Assembly (NCBI GenBank): GCA_003298465.1 | Contig: QNGA01000007.1 | Location: 229,095-293,094, forward strand | Direction of reading: 5' to 3' | Length of the DNA: 64,000 nucleotides | From: a halophilic archaeon | GTDB lineage: Archaea; Halobacteriota; Halobacteria; Halobacteriales; Haladaptataceae | In this document: one piece after another, positions 42,094 through 52,375 of the stretch | How positions within the stretch are numbered: the first letter of the stretch is position 1 | Layout of the letters: every line of letters starts with the position of its first letter | Notes under the pieces: generated by a model | Database searches by the model: none | What the model saw: only the letters and a program-made list of their open reading frames with translations | What the model was told of the DNA's origin: nothing | Made by a program: the position numbers and the translations under genes

Positions 42094-42474
42094 ATGACTC
42101 CTGCACAAGACCTGAAAACGCGAATCGTGACGCTGGCCGCTACCGCGACGACGCTCGTCGCCACCGCGACCGGAACGGTCCTCGCCGACCCGTCCGGCGG
42201 CGGCCACATGTGGGGTGGCGGCCATATGTGGGGCAACGGCTGGATGGCCGGATCCGGATGGATGGGACTCTGGGGAGTCCTCTGGATGGTTCTCCTCATC
42301 GCAATCCCACTGGCGCTCATCTACCTCATGGTGAACCGTCGAGAACCCCGACAGCGGACCGACCCCGCAGTGGCGACGCTCCAAGAACGGTACGCCCGTG
42401 GCGAGATCGACGACGAGGAGTTCGAAACGCTCCGGGCAAAACTTTCCCGCCGTAGCGACACCCGCATTAATTAG
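42094..42474 (+). CDS. SHOCT-domain membrane protein with His/Met/Trp-rich segment
   Basis: 126 residues. The first hydrophobic segment (TLAATATTLVATATGTVLA) resembles a signal or anchor and is followed by GGGHMWGGGHMWGNGWMAGS, which has repeated HMW units that could bind copper. A second membrane segment (GLWGVLWMVLLIAIPLALIY) comes next. A C-terminal SHOCT motif (LQERYARGEIDDEEFETLRA) ends the protein. Its place near the CopB gene and the HMW repeat suggest a part in copper handling, which is inference. Confidence 0.82.
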   Translation: MTPAQDLKTRIVTLAATATTLVATATGTVLADPSGGGHMWGGGHMWGNGWMAGSGWMGLWGVLWMVLLIAIPLALIYLMVNRREPRQRTDPAVATLQERYARGEIDDEEFETLRAKLSRRSDTRIN

Positions 42475-42811
42475 AGCACCTCGCAAAGCGGAAGCAGCGT
42501 CTTCCCGTTATTTTCAGGTTGGTTTGGGTATTATTATCGGCAGGCACGTGGGACAATGCGAAGCACCGCTCGGGATTCACTGACGCCAAACTACTCGTAT
42601 CTGTCACGACACTTCGTTTGGCCATCTATACAGTATGTACAGCGCGCATCGACCTGGTGCGCCACGTAAACAGCGGCATCATGCGCTCTCTGAGCCAGTA
42701 TTTCTGAAGAACTGCATTCGATGTCGCGTTCCTTCATCGAGAGCCTATCTTGCATTCAGGCATTGCTTTTCAGTTGAGCAGAAGGCAGATGCAGAAGCGG
42801 AGAGACAATAG
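42475..42811. other. Intergenic region
   Basis: No gene seen between the convergent SHOCT and copper ATPase genes. Short frames here do not resemble any family. Confidence 0.35.
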
Positions 42812-45091
42812 TTAGTCCGCTGGTTGCGCTTCTCGAGGGGCAGACACACCGGGGAGGCTCGGGAAGTCGAGATCGACGCGGCGGAGGAACTGTGCGTTGA
42901 TCGCGACGATCACCGTACTGAGCGACATGAGCAGGGCTCCGACTGCAGGCGAAAGAAGGATTCCGATCGGAGCAAGGATACCCGCTGCGAGCGGCAGCGC
43001 GAAGATGTTGTATCCTGCGGCCCATGCGAGATTCTCTTGCATCTTCCGGTAACTCGCCTTGCTCAGTTTCACGAGGCGGACGACGTCCATGGGGTTGTTC
43101 TGGACGAGGATGATGTCTGCCGACTGGACTGCGACGTCCGTCCCGCTCCCGATGGCGATGCCAACGTCGGCCCGGGTCAGCGCAGGGGCGTCGTTGACAC
43201 CGTCGCCAACCATCGCCACGAACTTGCCCTGGTCCTGGAGTTCGGTCACTTTCTTGTCTTTGTCCTCGGGCAGTACCTCAGCGAAGACAGTGTCGATGCC
43301 GAGCTCGTCAGCGACGGCGTGAGCAACGTCCTCACTATCGCCAGTTAGCATCGCTACTTCGATGTCGAGGTCGTGGAGCGCATCGACGACTTGGTAGCTC
43401 TCCTCCCGGATAACGTCAGCGAGTGCGAACGCAGCGACGGGAGTTCCAGCGCGTACGAGGTAGATAGCTGTTTGGGCGTTCTCACCCGCCTGTTCTGCGA
43501 ACGCTGTCAGCTCTGGCGGAACATCCGTGTCGAGATGCGACAGGAGGTTCGGGCCGCCGACGTGAATCGTGTCACCGTCGACGGTCGCACGTACTCCACG
43601 GCCCTTGAGCGCCTCGAAATCAGTAGCGGCGGGCGCATCTATGTTCCGCTCGTTCGCGGCCTCGCGTACTGCCTGCGCAATCATGTGTTCCGAATCACCC
43701 TCGACGGCGGTGGCGAGTGCAAGCGCCTCCTCCTCGTCGATGGCTTCGACGGTCTCCACGTCGACGATGCCCTGTTCGCCCTTCGTGAGCGTCCCTGTTT
43801 TGTCGAAGATAATCGTATCCAGTTCCCGGGCCTGTTCCATCGCAATTCGATCCCGAATCAGCATGCCGTTCTGTGCGGCCAGCGACGTGTTGATCGCGAC
43901 GACAAGCGGAATAGCAAGTCCGAGCGCGTGCGGACAGGCGATTACGAGCACGGTCACAACCCGCTCGATGACCGTCGCGTTGAACGAGACGGCGATCGTC
44001 CACGCGATGCCGGTCACGATAGCCACCGCCAGCGCGATGTAGAACAGCCACCCTGCCGCGCGATCGGCAAGTTGTTGTGTCCGAGACTCGCTCTCCTGAG
44101 CCTCCTCGACGAGACGCATGATCCCCGCGAGCGTCGTCTCGTCGCCCGTCGCAGCAATTCGCACCCGGAGGCTCCCATCACCGTTGATAGTCCCACCGAT
44201 GACCTCGTCGCCAGGTTCCTTCGACACCGGCTTCGACTCGCCAGTAATCATCGACTCGTTCACGTCCGAGTCGCCCTCCTTAACGACACCGTCGGCAGGT
44301 ACGCTGGCCCCCGGACGGACGAGTACAAGGTCGCCTTCCCCCAGTTCGTTCACCGGAATCTCTTCAGTCTCACCGTCTTCGGTGATGCGCTCGGCGGTGT
44401 CGGGGAGGAGCTTGGCCAGTTCGTCGAGCGCGCTTGAGGCCCTGCGGACCGAACGCATCTCGATCCAGTGGCCGAGGAGCATGATGTCGATCAGCGTCAC
44501 GAGCTCCCAGAAGAACGTTGACGCCGTCGGGAAGACGACGCTCGCGAGGCTGTAGACGAACGCGACGGTGATCGCCATCGAAATAAGCGTCATCATGCCC
44601 GGTGTGCGGTCCTCAAGTTCTGGAACCGCCATCCGAAGGAACGGCACCCCACCGTACGCGAAGACGATCACTGCGAAGACGGGATTGATCCACTCGCTGC
44701 CGGGGAACGCCGGGACTGAGAACCCGAGCCACTCTTGGAGCGTCTCGCTATAGAGGAGGACCGGAATGGAGAGGAGAGTGGAGACGAAGACGCGCCGCCG
44801 GAACATCTGTTCGTGCCCCTCGTGCATGCCGCCCTCGCCGTGGCCGTCATGGTCATTTGCATGCTCTCCGTGGTCGCCGTGCGTTCCACTGGATTCGTAT
44901 TGCTCGTCGACCTCTCGTTCAGCCTTGTCGGCGTCTTCAGCCTCGTCCTCGAGCATCGATTGTTCTACTCGCGGTTCCTCGCGTTCGTCGACAGATGAAC
45001 CGTAATCGTTCTTCCTGCCCTCGTGTCCGTCGCGATTCGAATGCCGGTCGGACCGGGTTCCATCGCTGGATTCGTCGCTGTGATCGTCCAT
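42812..45091 (-). CDS. copB: Heavy-metal P-type ATPase, CopB (P1B-3) type
   Basis: 759 residues. The N-terminal 100 residues are very rich in Asp, Glu, His and Gly ([20 protein letters not shown]), a metal-binding region in place of CxxC domains. The core has [20 protein letters not shown], with CPH instead of CPC, which marks the P1B-3 group (Cu+/Cu2+ or Ag+ export). The phosphorylation motif is [12 protein letters not shown], with the TGD motif [20 protein letters not shown] and hinge [20 protein letters not shown]. Eight membrane helices are expected. It pumps metal out of the cell at the cost of ATP. Confidence 0.92.
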   Translation of the reverse strand: MDDHSDESSDGTRSDRHSNRDGHEGRKNDYGSSVDEREEPRVEQSMLEDEAEDADKAEREVDEQYESSGTHGDHGEHANDHDGHGEGGMHEGHEQMFRRRVFVSTLLSIPVLLYSETLQEWLGFSVPAFPGSEWINPVFAVIVFAYGGVPFLRMAVPELEDRTPGMMTLISMAITVAFVYSLASVVFPTASTFFWELVTLIDIMLLGHWIEMRSVRRASSALDELAKLLPDTAERITEDGETEEIPVNELGEGDLVLVRPGASVPADGVVKEGDSDVNESMITGESKPVSKEPGDEVIGGTINGDGSLRVRIAATGDETTLAGIMRLVEEAQESESRTQQLADRAAGWLFYIALAVAIVTGIAWTIAVSFNATVIERVVTVLVIACPHALGLAIPLVVAINTSLAAQNGMLIRDRIAMEQARELDTIIFDKTGTLTKGEQGIVDVETVEAIDEEEALALATAVEGDSEHMIAQAVREAANERNIDAPAATDFEALKGRGVRATVDGDTIHVGGPNLLSHLDTDVPPELTAFAEQAGENAQTAIYLVRAGTPVAAFALADVIREESYQVVDALHDLDIEVAMLTGDSEDVAHAVADELGIDTVFAEVLPEDKDKKVTELQDQGKFVAMVGDGVNDAPALTRADVGIAIGSGTDVAVQSADIILVQNNPMDVVRLVKLSKASYRKMQENLAWAAGYNIFALPLAAGILAPIGILLSPAVGALLMSLSTVIVAINAQFLRRVDLDFPSLPGVSAPREAQPAD

Positions 45092-45220
45092 ATCTCCCCT
45101 CGTGACCGATAGTATGATTCCTTAGGGGAAAGAGTGTGTGGCCCGGCGTTAGACCGGTAGCGCACCGTACGGAAGATTACAACGGGGGTACGGTACGTTC
45201 AACCACAAGTCGAGCCGATT

Positions 45221-46222
45221 TCATGTATCTCGACTGGTGGGCCATTGACGTGCGTCAGATTCGACCAGTCCAAGCATCGTTCGGCGGCGCTTCTCTAGGT
45301 TCCCGAGCGCAGCAGTGAACTCATCGTCGGAGTTCGTCGGAATCTCAGCGTCGCGAATCACCTCGAGTGCTGGCGGCGGTGGAGCGTGATTTGCAGGCTC
45401 GATGAATGTCCCGTGTAGCGCTTCGAGGTAGCTCTCGACGCTCGAGCGTGCGTTCTCGATGATGGCGTCACTAGGCCGTTCCTGTGCAGGGATTCCGAAT
45501 TCCAGTATCGTCAACGCGTCGTCAAGGACGGCAATACTCGTGACCGGTGCCTGCTCGGACTGCTCGCTGTGAAAATAGTGGAGAATCGGGTATGCCTTGT
45601 GATTCGACGTAAGCACGTTCAGTTGCGTAACGTACGTGTTCAGCAGTATATCGAGCCCCTGGAACTCCTGACCGTCCCACGCAGTTCGAACGAATTCATC
45701 GGCCCGCGTTGCGAGTCCACTAACGCCGGTCGCGAACGAGCGTTTCTGGGTGACCGCCTCAAGTACGGACAGGATGTACGTAACACCGAGGGTAATGAAG
45801 AGCATTCCACTCCCTGTTACGAGGACAGTAGCGATCTGCCAGACGCCACTTCGTGGGGCAAAATCCCCATTCCCAAGGGTGAACATGGCGTATCCTGTGA
45901 AGTAAATCCGGTCGACCCAGGAGATGGAGCCTCTGTCGACGGTATCGATAAGGATGTTTTCAGCGCCGGCAAAGACGAGCGTCCAGCCGGCCCAGAGGAG
46001 GATAAGCCACACGGTGAAACCGACGGTGAGAATGAGTGGTCCGGTGAGGGTGCGGACTCGCGCGTTCCCACCGCCGACCCGTCGAACAGTTCGCCACGTT
46101 ACCGCCATGAGACGAGACGTGAGGGGGCCTGCGCCGCCCTCCACCCAAAGCGTCGTCCAGAGAAGATCGACGACGATGCCGATGAGAAGCAACAATCCAA
46201 GTACGAAATAACCGATTGTCAT
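45221..46222 (-). CDS. Two-pore-domain-like ion channel protein with GNGD filter
   Basis: 333 residues. An N-terminal helix (IGYFVLGLLLLIGIVVDLLW), a second helix near 65-85 (LILTVGFTVWLILLWAGWTL), a pore-like loop ISWVDRIYFTGYAMFTLGNG followed by DF, and a third helix (GMLFITLGVTYILSVLEAVT) match the Ion_trans_2 potassium-channel fold. The filter reads TLGNGD where typical K+ channels have TVGYGD. The soluble C-terminal half is helical. The ion is not established. It may set membrane potential or ion balance, and its position next to the copper genes may be chance. Confidence 0.8.
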   Translation of the reverse strand: MTIGYFVLGLLLLIGIVVDLLWTTLWVEGGAGPLTSRLMAVTWRTVRRVGGGNARVRTLTGPLILTVGFTVWLILLWAGWTLVFAGAENILIDTVDRGSISWVDRIYFTGYAMFTLGNGDFAPRSGVWQIATVLVTGSGMLFITLGVTYILSVLEAVTQKRSFATGVSGLATRADEFVRTAWDGQEFQGLDILLNTYVTQLNVLTSNHKAYPILHYFHSEQSEQAPVTSIAVLDDALTILEFGIPAQERPSDAIIENARSSVESYLEALHGTFIEPANHAPPPPALEVIRDAEIPTNSDDEFTAALGNLEKRRRTMLGLVESDARQWPTSRDT

Positions 46223-46919
46223 CGCAGTTCTCCGTCACGGACAAACACTCTGGTTGTACCCCTATCACCAAACGCTTGATTTACGTGAAACGGACTCATG
46301 TTGTCTCAATCCTTCCAATGTATCAGAGATTCTCCTTGACCTCGACCCTGCGTATTCACTCCAATACTGTGGACGTGACCGCCGCCTCGCCGTTTACGGC
46401 GAGACGTCCCACGGCACCGCACCGCTGGGGTGGGATGGTTGCTGGTTTCCGACCCGTCGGTATGACGGGCCGATGGCGGGGCCACACCGCCGTCACTCCT
46501 CTCCCCGCTATGGGGACTCGGCGGTATCTTGCTGGCCGAGACACCACAGCGGTTCGAGAGGGCGTCTCGAACGGTCTGGGCCTCGGAGTCCCGATATTGT
46601 GCAATTGAGTGGGCGGTGTGGCCGCCTCGGTGTCCGTCATATTCTGAACCGATACCACTTAAATATCCGTAGGACCGAGTTGCTCGCGGACATTCCCCCT
46701 GCGAGACTACGCGTACACGGCATGACACCCAGCTACGCCAGCATTGTCGATGTATATTATTGGAACGAGTCCGGAACGTATCGGCCAGATGCTGGCTTGA
46801 CGCGGCAAAGAGCGGCTACGCCCGACTCAAGAATTGGTCTCCGTTCGGAGTGTGCGTCGCTCCGGTCGTGTCACTGACCGAACCGACCATACATACGCTT
46901 TGGCGGCGATTAGGTGCTC
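46223..46919. other. Intergenic region containing an IS605-type end hairpin
   Basis: At 46374-46412 GTGACCGCCGCCTCGCCG-ttta-CGGCGAGACGTCCCAC is an end hairpin like 33504 and 41018, and identical over CCTCGCCGTTTACGGCGAG to the inverted copy at 52711. About 250 bp after it have a decayed look (CTCCTCTCCCCGCTATGGGG). The rest is unrecognised. Confidence 0.5.
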
Positions 46920-47810
46920 ATGACCGAGACGGACGAGGCCGCCAACGAACTCGTCGCCGATGATTGGGCGACGCTCCAGCAGCTCCTGTACCGGGACTCA
47001 TGGAACGAGGACCTCGGACGCCATCGGTCGCCGTACGTGTTCCGTGGCATGACCGACACCGAACACACCCTCCAGACATCACTTCAGCGGTTCGTTGGCA
47101 ATTCTGGAAAGTGGGACCTCGAGGTCCACCTGCTCCGAAACTTCCGGCAGTACGCGCGCCAGGAAATCGACCAGCCCGAGTCGCCGTTCCACCTCATGGC
47201 ACTCGCCCAGCACCACGGGCTCCCGACGCGACTGCTCGATTGGACCTACTCGCCGGCGGTCGCCGCGTACTTCGCGACCGGCGGTTCACCAGACGCCGAC
47301 GGTGCGGTCTGGGCGGTCGATTACGAAGCGGCTCACGACCGACTTCCTGATCATTTCCAAGCGTTCCTCGAAGAGCTGGGGACGAACATATTCAACGCCG
47401 CGATGCTCTACGATCTTATGCAGCTTGTTCTGGAACGGACGAGAGAGGACGACAGCCAGTTGGCCGACCGGCGCACGCTGCCGATGCTCGATGTCAGAGA
47501 CGTTCTGGAGGAGTTCTCCGAACAGCGAGGCGAGGACCACATCGTCTTCTTCCAGCCACCGTCCATCGATCAGCGCATCGTCAATCAAGCTGCGCTCTTC
47601 GCCAGTATGGCCAATCCTCGGACCTCGATGGATGAATGGCTCGAAGACCACCCAGAACTCTTCTGGAAGATCGTCATTCCAGCCGAGTGCAAACGGGAAT
47701 TTCGCGATAAGTTGGACCAGGCGAACATCAATCACCGAACGCTGTTCCCCGGCCTCGATGGAATCGCGACGTGGCTCAAGGAGTATTATAGACCGAGTGC
47801 TTCGCAGTGA
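46920..47810 (+). CDS. FRG-domain protein
   Basis: 296 residues from ATG 46920. The FRG domain occupies roughly 10-250: RSPYVFRGMTDTEHTLQTSL near residue 35 (the FRG motif itself), HLMALAQHHGLPTRLLDWTY, then SPAVAAYFAT, and a later HIVFFQPPSIDQRIVNQAAL. This is the HGLPTRLLDWT...A..FA core conserved throughout the family. The biochemical role is not established; some FRG proteins have been linked with phage defence or toxin activity. It stands alone without an evident antitoxin, next to an IS relic. Confidence 0.87.
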   Translation: MTETDEAANELVADDWATLQQLLYRDSWNEDLGRHRSPYVFRGMTDTEHTLQTSLQRFVGNSGKWDLEVHLLRNFRQYARQEIDQPESPFHLMALAQHHGLPTRLLDWTYSPAVAAYFATGGSPDADGAVWAVDYEAAHDRLPDHFQAFLEELGTNIFNAAMLYDLMQLVLERTREDDSQLADRRTLPMLDVRDVLEEFSEQRGEDHIVFFQPPSIDQRIVNQAALFASMANPRTSMDEWLEDHPELFWKIVIPAECKREFRDKLDQANINHRTLFPGLDGIATWLKEYYRPSASQ

Positions 47811-48154
47811 CGGTGCAGAGAAAAAAGTAGACGGAACTACTGTCACCTAACTACTCAGTGTCGTCCGCGATGGTGCTTCCCGCGACGATGGCACGTTTGA
47901 CGGTGATGGGGACTCTGTTTCGTAGTTTCTTCTCGACTGGTTGGGTCTCGCTCGCCGTATCGGAATTGACGTCAATTCGGTTTTCTACGTCCGCTATCGA
48001 CCATTCTCCAGCAACGTCTCTCATCGACGTTCGAACTCCGCTTCGTCGAATTCACCGACAGGGTGCTGAGCAGGTCGAAGTGGCTTCTGTCTTATGGTTA
48101 TCGCGATTGATATTCGTCCGAGCATATATACACAGCAAGGAGAAAGGCCGGAGA
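47811..48154. other. Intergenic region with promoter for 48155
   Basis: No gene seen. The TATA element CATATATACAC at 48123-48133 is 22-32 bp before the next start codon. Confidence 0.5.
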
Positions 48155-48703
48155 ATGGCAACCTACGATGCTTTCGATTCAGACGTAGAGGCGAAGGGCG
48201 AGACCATCATGTCCGTCGTGGAGGGAGCTGGTGAGCTCTCCACAGTATTCCGGAACAAGGCCGAAGAGACGCTGGCCAACAACGGCATCGAGGACCTCCA
48301 GCCCGACAAGTGTTACCCGCTCCAAGACTACCTCAACGCGTTCGAGGAAATCTCTGTCACAGTCGGCGACAAAACCATCGTGAACATCGGCAAGAAAATC
48401 CCGCAGAACGCCGACTGGCCGCCGGGCGTGAACTCGGTCGCAGATGGGCTAGCGTCTATCAGTGAGGCCTACGACATGAATCACCGCGGCGGCGAGTACG
48501 GCTCCTACGAGATCGAAGAAGTCGGCCCGAACGAGATGGAAGTCACCTGCCACAACCCCTACCCCTGCGACCTGGACAAGGGAATCATCAAGGGCGCCGC
48601 CGAGGAGTTCAGTTCCTCGACCGCGTTCGTCGATGTCGACGAGCAAAGTTCCCACTGCCGGCAGGACGGCGGCGACAGCTGTGTCTACCGCGTCACCTGG
48701 TAA
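48155..48703 (+). CDS. V4R/heme-NO-binding-like sensor protein (182 aa)
   Basis: 182 residues from ATG 48155, 22-32 bp after a TATA element, so leaderless. YPLQDYLNAFEEISVTVGDK, TIVNIGKKIPQNADWPPG, then FVDVDEQSSHCRQDGGDSCV and YRVTW at the end resemble the 4-vinyl-reductase (V4R)-like small-ligand fold, in which the Cys/His near the C-terminus close the binding pocket. It lies directly before a HemAT-type transducer, so a role as an additional sensory protein is plausible. The ligand is not known. Confidence 0.6.
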   Translation: MATYDAFDSDVEAKGETIMSVVEGAGELSTVFRNKAEETLANNGIEDLQPDKCYPLQDYLNAFEEISVTVGDKTIVNIGKKIPQNADWPPGVNSVADGLASISEAYDMNHRGGEYGSYEIEEVGPNEMEVTCHNPYPCDLDKGIIKGAAEEFSSSTAFVDVDEQSSHCRQDGGDSCVYRVTW

Positions 48704-48787
48704 CCGCCGGGATGACTATCACACACCCCGACACGTGTACGTCCAAACACCCACGCTCTACCGAAACCGCACGAGGCCCTCCTACCC

Positions 48788-48911
48788 ATGACTGACACTG
48801 GCGATATCCACAGCATCGAGAAGGAACCGCCGACACCAGAATTGCTGCACGAACTCGACCCGGCCAACAAGCGAGTCCTCGACGACGTCGACGATGCGCT
48901 GGCCGGTCGGT
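48788..48911 (+). pseudogene. N-terminal fragment of the transducer gene, out of frame with the rest
   Basis: ATG 48788 opens [20 protein letters not shown] and then [20 protein letters not shown]. The transducer continues in another frame from about 48910. The two appear to be the disrupted start and body of one gene with a deletion and frameshift between them. Continuing in the first frame gives a Pro/Ser/Arg-rich sequence with no family resemblance. Confidence 0.5.
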
Positions 48912-49998
48912 GGGCCGCCAGCACTACGCCGCCGGCGTCTCGCTGCCCGACCATATCAGCGTGTACGCCAACTACCTCGAAGCCGCGACCTCGGCGATCC
49001 TCAACCGGCAGGACGACGCATCGAGCGAAGCCGCGACCGAGCAAGTCACGGCGGTCGTCCGGGCTGCATTCCGTGACTTACAGCTCGCGAGCGCCGCCTA
49101 CGCCGACGCCCGGAAGGCGGATCTGACCGGGGGAACCGGCGACGTCACGGCGGTCACTGAGGACATCGCGCCCTCCGTCGAGGAGCTACAGACGGCGGCC
49201 GGCGAGATAACTGAGAAGTCCGACGCCATCAACGTGCTCGCTCAGGATCAGTCGCGCAACATCCGACAGATTAGCGACGAGGTCTCGACGTTTAGCGCAA
49301 CGACCGAGGAGATAGCCGCGAACGCCGAGGAGGTCAACTCGATCAGCAACCAGGCCGAGTCGCTCGCGGCCGACGGCCAGGAGTCGGCCGAGCAGACCAT
49401 CGACGCGATGGAGAACGTCGAGACCGCCCGGGCCGACGTCGAGGAGCAGTTCACGGCTCTCCGCGAGAAGGTCGACCGCATCGACGAAATCGTTGAGGTC
49501 ATCAACGACATCGCCGACCAGACCAATCTACTCGCGCTGAACGCCAACATTGAGGCCGCCCGCGCCGGGGAGGCGGGCGACGGATTCGCCGTGGTGGCCG
49601 AGGAGGTGAAGTCGCTGGCCACGCAGTCCCAGGAGCAGGCCGGCGAGATAGAGGAGATGGTGGCCGAGATACAGGAAACGACGGAGGATACGATGAAGAG
49701 TCTCGACGAGACCGGAACCCAGATCAACAACACCGTCGATCAGGTCCAGGACACCATCGAGAATCTCGAGGAGATAACTGACGTCATCCTCGAGACCTCT
49801 GACGGGATGGCCGAGGTGGCCGACGCGACCGACACCCAGGCCGCGAGCGTCGAGGAGGTCGCCGCAATGATTGACGAGGCGGCCGTCCAGGCCAATCAGG
49901 TCACCACCGAGATAGAGACCTTGACCGCGGCCAACGAGGAGCTGACAGCAATCGCGAACCAAATCCAGCACACCATCGAGAGAGAATTCGACTCTTGA
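48910..49998 (+). CDS. Soluble HemAT-like chemotaxis transducer, globin domain truncated
   Basis: 362 residues from GTG 48910. The start [20 protein letters not shown] resembles the proximal-histidine helix of globin-coupled sensors (HxxxGV...Y). The preceding globin helices are absent. The rest is a methyl-accepting signalling domain with the hairpin tip [20 protein letters not shown] followed by [19 protein letters not shown], the CheA/CheW contact, and flanking coiled coils with EE methylation pairs. No membrane segment. It would signal to CheA, but ability to bind heme or oxygen is doubtful in this state. An N-terminal piece lies in another frame at 48788-48911. Confidence 0.75.
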   Translation: MGRQHYAAGVSLPDHISVYANYLEAATSAILNRQDDASSEAATEQVTAVVRAAFRDLQLASAAYADARKADLTGGTGDVTAVTEDIAPSVEELQTAAGEITEKSDAINVLAQDQSRNIRQISDEVSTFSATTEEIAANAEEVNSISNQAESLAADGQESAEQTIDAMENVETARADVEEQFTALREKVDRIDEIVEVINDIADQTNLLALNANIEAARAGEAGDGFAVVAEEVKSLATQSQEQAGEIEEMVAEIQETTEDTMKSLDETGTQINNTVDQVQDTIENLEEITDVILETSDGMAEVADATDTQAASVEEVAAMIDEAAVQANQVTTEIETLTAANEELTAIANQIQHTIEREFDS

Positions 49999-50135
49999 CA
50001 GAGCGATAGCCGGCCCCGCACCGCACTCCGGAACTCGGGCTTTCGCGTGACGAGATGCGGAGTCCAGACGACCGCGCGACGACACTCCAAGACCGGGCGA
50101 CCGCTCGACGGTCGCCGGGCATCGACACACAACAC

Positions 50136-51659
50136 ATGACGCACAACACCGATCTCACAGTAGACGTACCGGCGTACGACAAGGACATCGACGCGTTCGA
50201 CCTCGCCCCGGCCGGCGGGTGGAACGCGCTGTTCGTGGACGGCGAGTGGGTGTCCGCGGGCGACCGCGACACCATCGACATCGTCAATCCGGCGACGCAA
50301 GACAGCATCGGGGCGGTCCCCGCAGGAACGGAAGCGGGCGTTGATGAGGCATACGCGGCCGCCGAAGCGGCCCAGTCCGAGTGGGCCGCCCGGCCGCCCC
50401 AGGCGCGGGCCGAGATCGTCGAGAACGCCCGCCATCTGCTCGACGACTACCACGACGAGCTCATTGAGCTGTTCGCGGTTGAGTGCGGCGGCATCCGGCT
50501 GAAGGGCGAGATCGAGCTCGACCTTGTCAGGAACATGATGCGGATGAGCGAGGGGCTGCCGTTTCAGCTCAACGGTGGCCACAAGGCCGCAACCATCCCC
50601 GGTAAGGAGAGTTTGATACGCCGCGAACCGCTTGGCGTCGTCGGCGCCATCACGCCGTGGAACTTCCCACTACACCTCTCTATGCGCGTTGTCGCGCCCG
50701 CCCTCGCGCTCGGGAACGCTGTGGTACTCAAGCCCGCGGAGGAGACCTCGCTGCTCGGCGGCCTCGTTTTTGCCCGCCTGTTTGAGGAGGCAGGGCTCCC
50801 GGACGGCCTCCTGAACGTAGTGACCGGTCACGGCGCTGAGGTCGGCGACTACATGTCCCGCCACTCGACGCCCGGGCTCATCTCGTTCACTGGCAGCACC
50901 GAGGTCGGCCGACAGGTGGGGCAGAACGCTGTCGGCCAGTTCACCTATCCGTCGCTCGAACTCGGCGGGAACAACGCCCACATCGTCACTGACGACGCCG
51001 ACCTCGACCGCGCGGTCGACGGCGGCGTGTTCGGGTCGTTCACCCACCAGGGCCAGGAGTGCATCTCCATCAACCGCCACTTGGTCCACGAATCGCTGTA
51101 CGACGAGTACGTCGACCGCCTCGCTGCGCGTGCGGAGGAACTACCGGTGGGCGATCCGAGCGCCGAGGAGACCATCGTCGGGCCGGTCATCAAACCCGAG
51201 CAACGCGATAAAATTGTGGATTTCATCGAGGATTCGCTGGCGGCGGGCGCAACCCTTGAGGCCGGCGGCGGCCACGACGGTCTGTTCGTCGAGCCGACGG
51301 TACTCTCGGACGCGACCAACGACATGCCCGCGGCGTGCAACGAGCACTTTGGGCCGGTCGCGCCGGTGATTCCGTTCGAGACCGACGAAGAGGCCGTCGC
51401 GATGGCCAACGACACTGAGCATGGCCTTTCGGGGTCGGTCCACTCAACCGACCTCCAGCGCGCGAAGGACATCGCCGAGGCGCTTGACACCGGGATGGTC
51501 CACATCAACGACCAATCGCTCAACGACGAGGCTCACACCCCATTCGGCGGCGTCAACGCCTCCGGGCTAGGCCGATACAACGGGGAGTGGATCATGGACG
51601 AGCTGACGCAGACTAAGTGGATCTCCATCCAGCGCGAACCCCGAGACTACCCCTACTGA
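50136..51659 (+). CDS. NAD(P)-dependent aldehyde dehydrogenase
   Basis: 507 residues from ATG 50136. The aldehyde dehydrogenase signature is complete: GAITPWNFPLHLSMRVVAPA, KPAEETSLL, FTGSTEVGRQV, the catalytic Glu in LELGGNNAHIV, and the catalytic Cys in HQGQECISINRHLV. It oxidises an aldehyde to an acid with NAD(P)+. The exact substrate is not readable; neighbours give no pathway. An upstream in-frame ATG at 50055 would add 27 Arg-rich residues and is not favoured. Confidence 0.92.
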   Translation: MTHNTDLTVDVPAYDKDIDAFDLAPAGGWNALFVDGEWVSAGDRDTIDIVNPATQDSIGAVPAGTEAGVDEAYAAAEAAQSEWAARPPQARAEIVENARHLLDDYHDELIELFAVECGGIRLKGEIELDLVRNMMRMSEGLPFQLNGGHKAATIPGKESLIRREPLGVVGAITPWNFPLHLSMRVVAPALALGNAVVLKPAEETSLLGGLVFARLFEEAGLPDGLLNVVTGHGAEVGDYMSRHSTPGLISFTGSTEVGRQVGQNAVGQFTYPSLELGGNNAHIVTDDADLDRAVDGGVFGSFTHQGQECISINRHLVHESLYDEYVDRLAARAEELPVGDPSAEETIVGPVIKPEQRDKIVDFIEDSLAAGATLEAGGGHDGLFVEPTVLSDATNDMPAACNEHFGPVAPVIPFETDEEAVAMANDTEHGLSGSVHSTDLQRAKDIAEALDTGMVHINDQSLNDEAHTPFGGVNASGLGRYNGEWIMDELTQTKWISIQREPRDYPY

Positions 51660-51853
51660 CGACCGCGTCTGGAGTTCCGACTGCAATCCATTTCGCGGAG
51701 CGGGCTCGGAGTCTAAGAAGACAGAGAACGGAAAGAAAACCGACAATGGTTCGGATAATTCACTTGACACAAGTGTGCGAGAACAAGCAGTGCTTCAGTT
51801 GACTGCTGCCCTAAAACTCGTCCGTCTCGCCCGCACTGCAGAGGTGTAAATCT

Positions 51854-52375
51854 GTGCGGGCCAGCGGTCTGACTGGTATAGCGCTTCAGGTCCACAGTCG
51901 AGTAGCGCCCCGTGGACGACCGCTGGCCCTCGTATGTTTGTTCGGAGGCTACGGTGCAATTGCGACGAGCATTGTCGCACCGAACGTGTTCAATTCAATA
52001 GTTAGTATGGTCCCAGATGCGATTTTTCTCTCGGTCGCCTACTTCGTCACATTCGTCTATCCAGCGGCCTACGCGATGCTGGCGCTCACAGCCGCATTCG
52101 GCGTCGTCAAAGGCCACTCAAACGGGTCAAATTGGAACTACCGTGATCGTATCCACGTCTACTTGGCCGTTGCATTCGCCGACTGGGCGGTTCACCAGTT
52201 CCTCTACCTCCTATTCCCGCTTACACTAATTTGGGGATACCTCTCGCTTACGACGGGAATTGTGTACGCCATTCCAGTGTGGGGGATGGTCTGTATCGCC
52301 GCTGTCGGCGTCCTCGTCGGAAATCGATACATGTGGTACCACAACCCCGATACTCTACCAGAGGGCGCTGAATAG
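51854..52375 (+). CDS. Four-helix membrane protein, unknown (about 173 aa)
   Basis: The frame from GTG 51854 encodes four hydrophobic segments: LVCLFGGYGAIATSIVAPNV, IFLSVAYFVTFVYPAAYAML, FLYLLFPLTLIWGYLSLTTG and IPVWGMVCIAAVGVLVGNRY. It ends WYHNPDTLPEGAE. The first 25 residues look non-coding, so the real start may be later. No family recognised. Confidence 0.55.
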   Translation: MRASGLTGIALQVHSRVAPRGRPLALVCLFGGYGAIATSIVAPNVFNSIVSMVPDAIFLSVAYFVTFVYPAAYAMLALTAAFGVVKGHSNGSNWNYRDRIHVYLAVAFADWAVHQFLYLLFPLTLIWGYLSLTTGIVYAIPVWGMVCIAAVGVLVGNRYMWYHNPDTLPEGAE

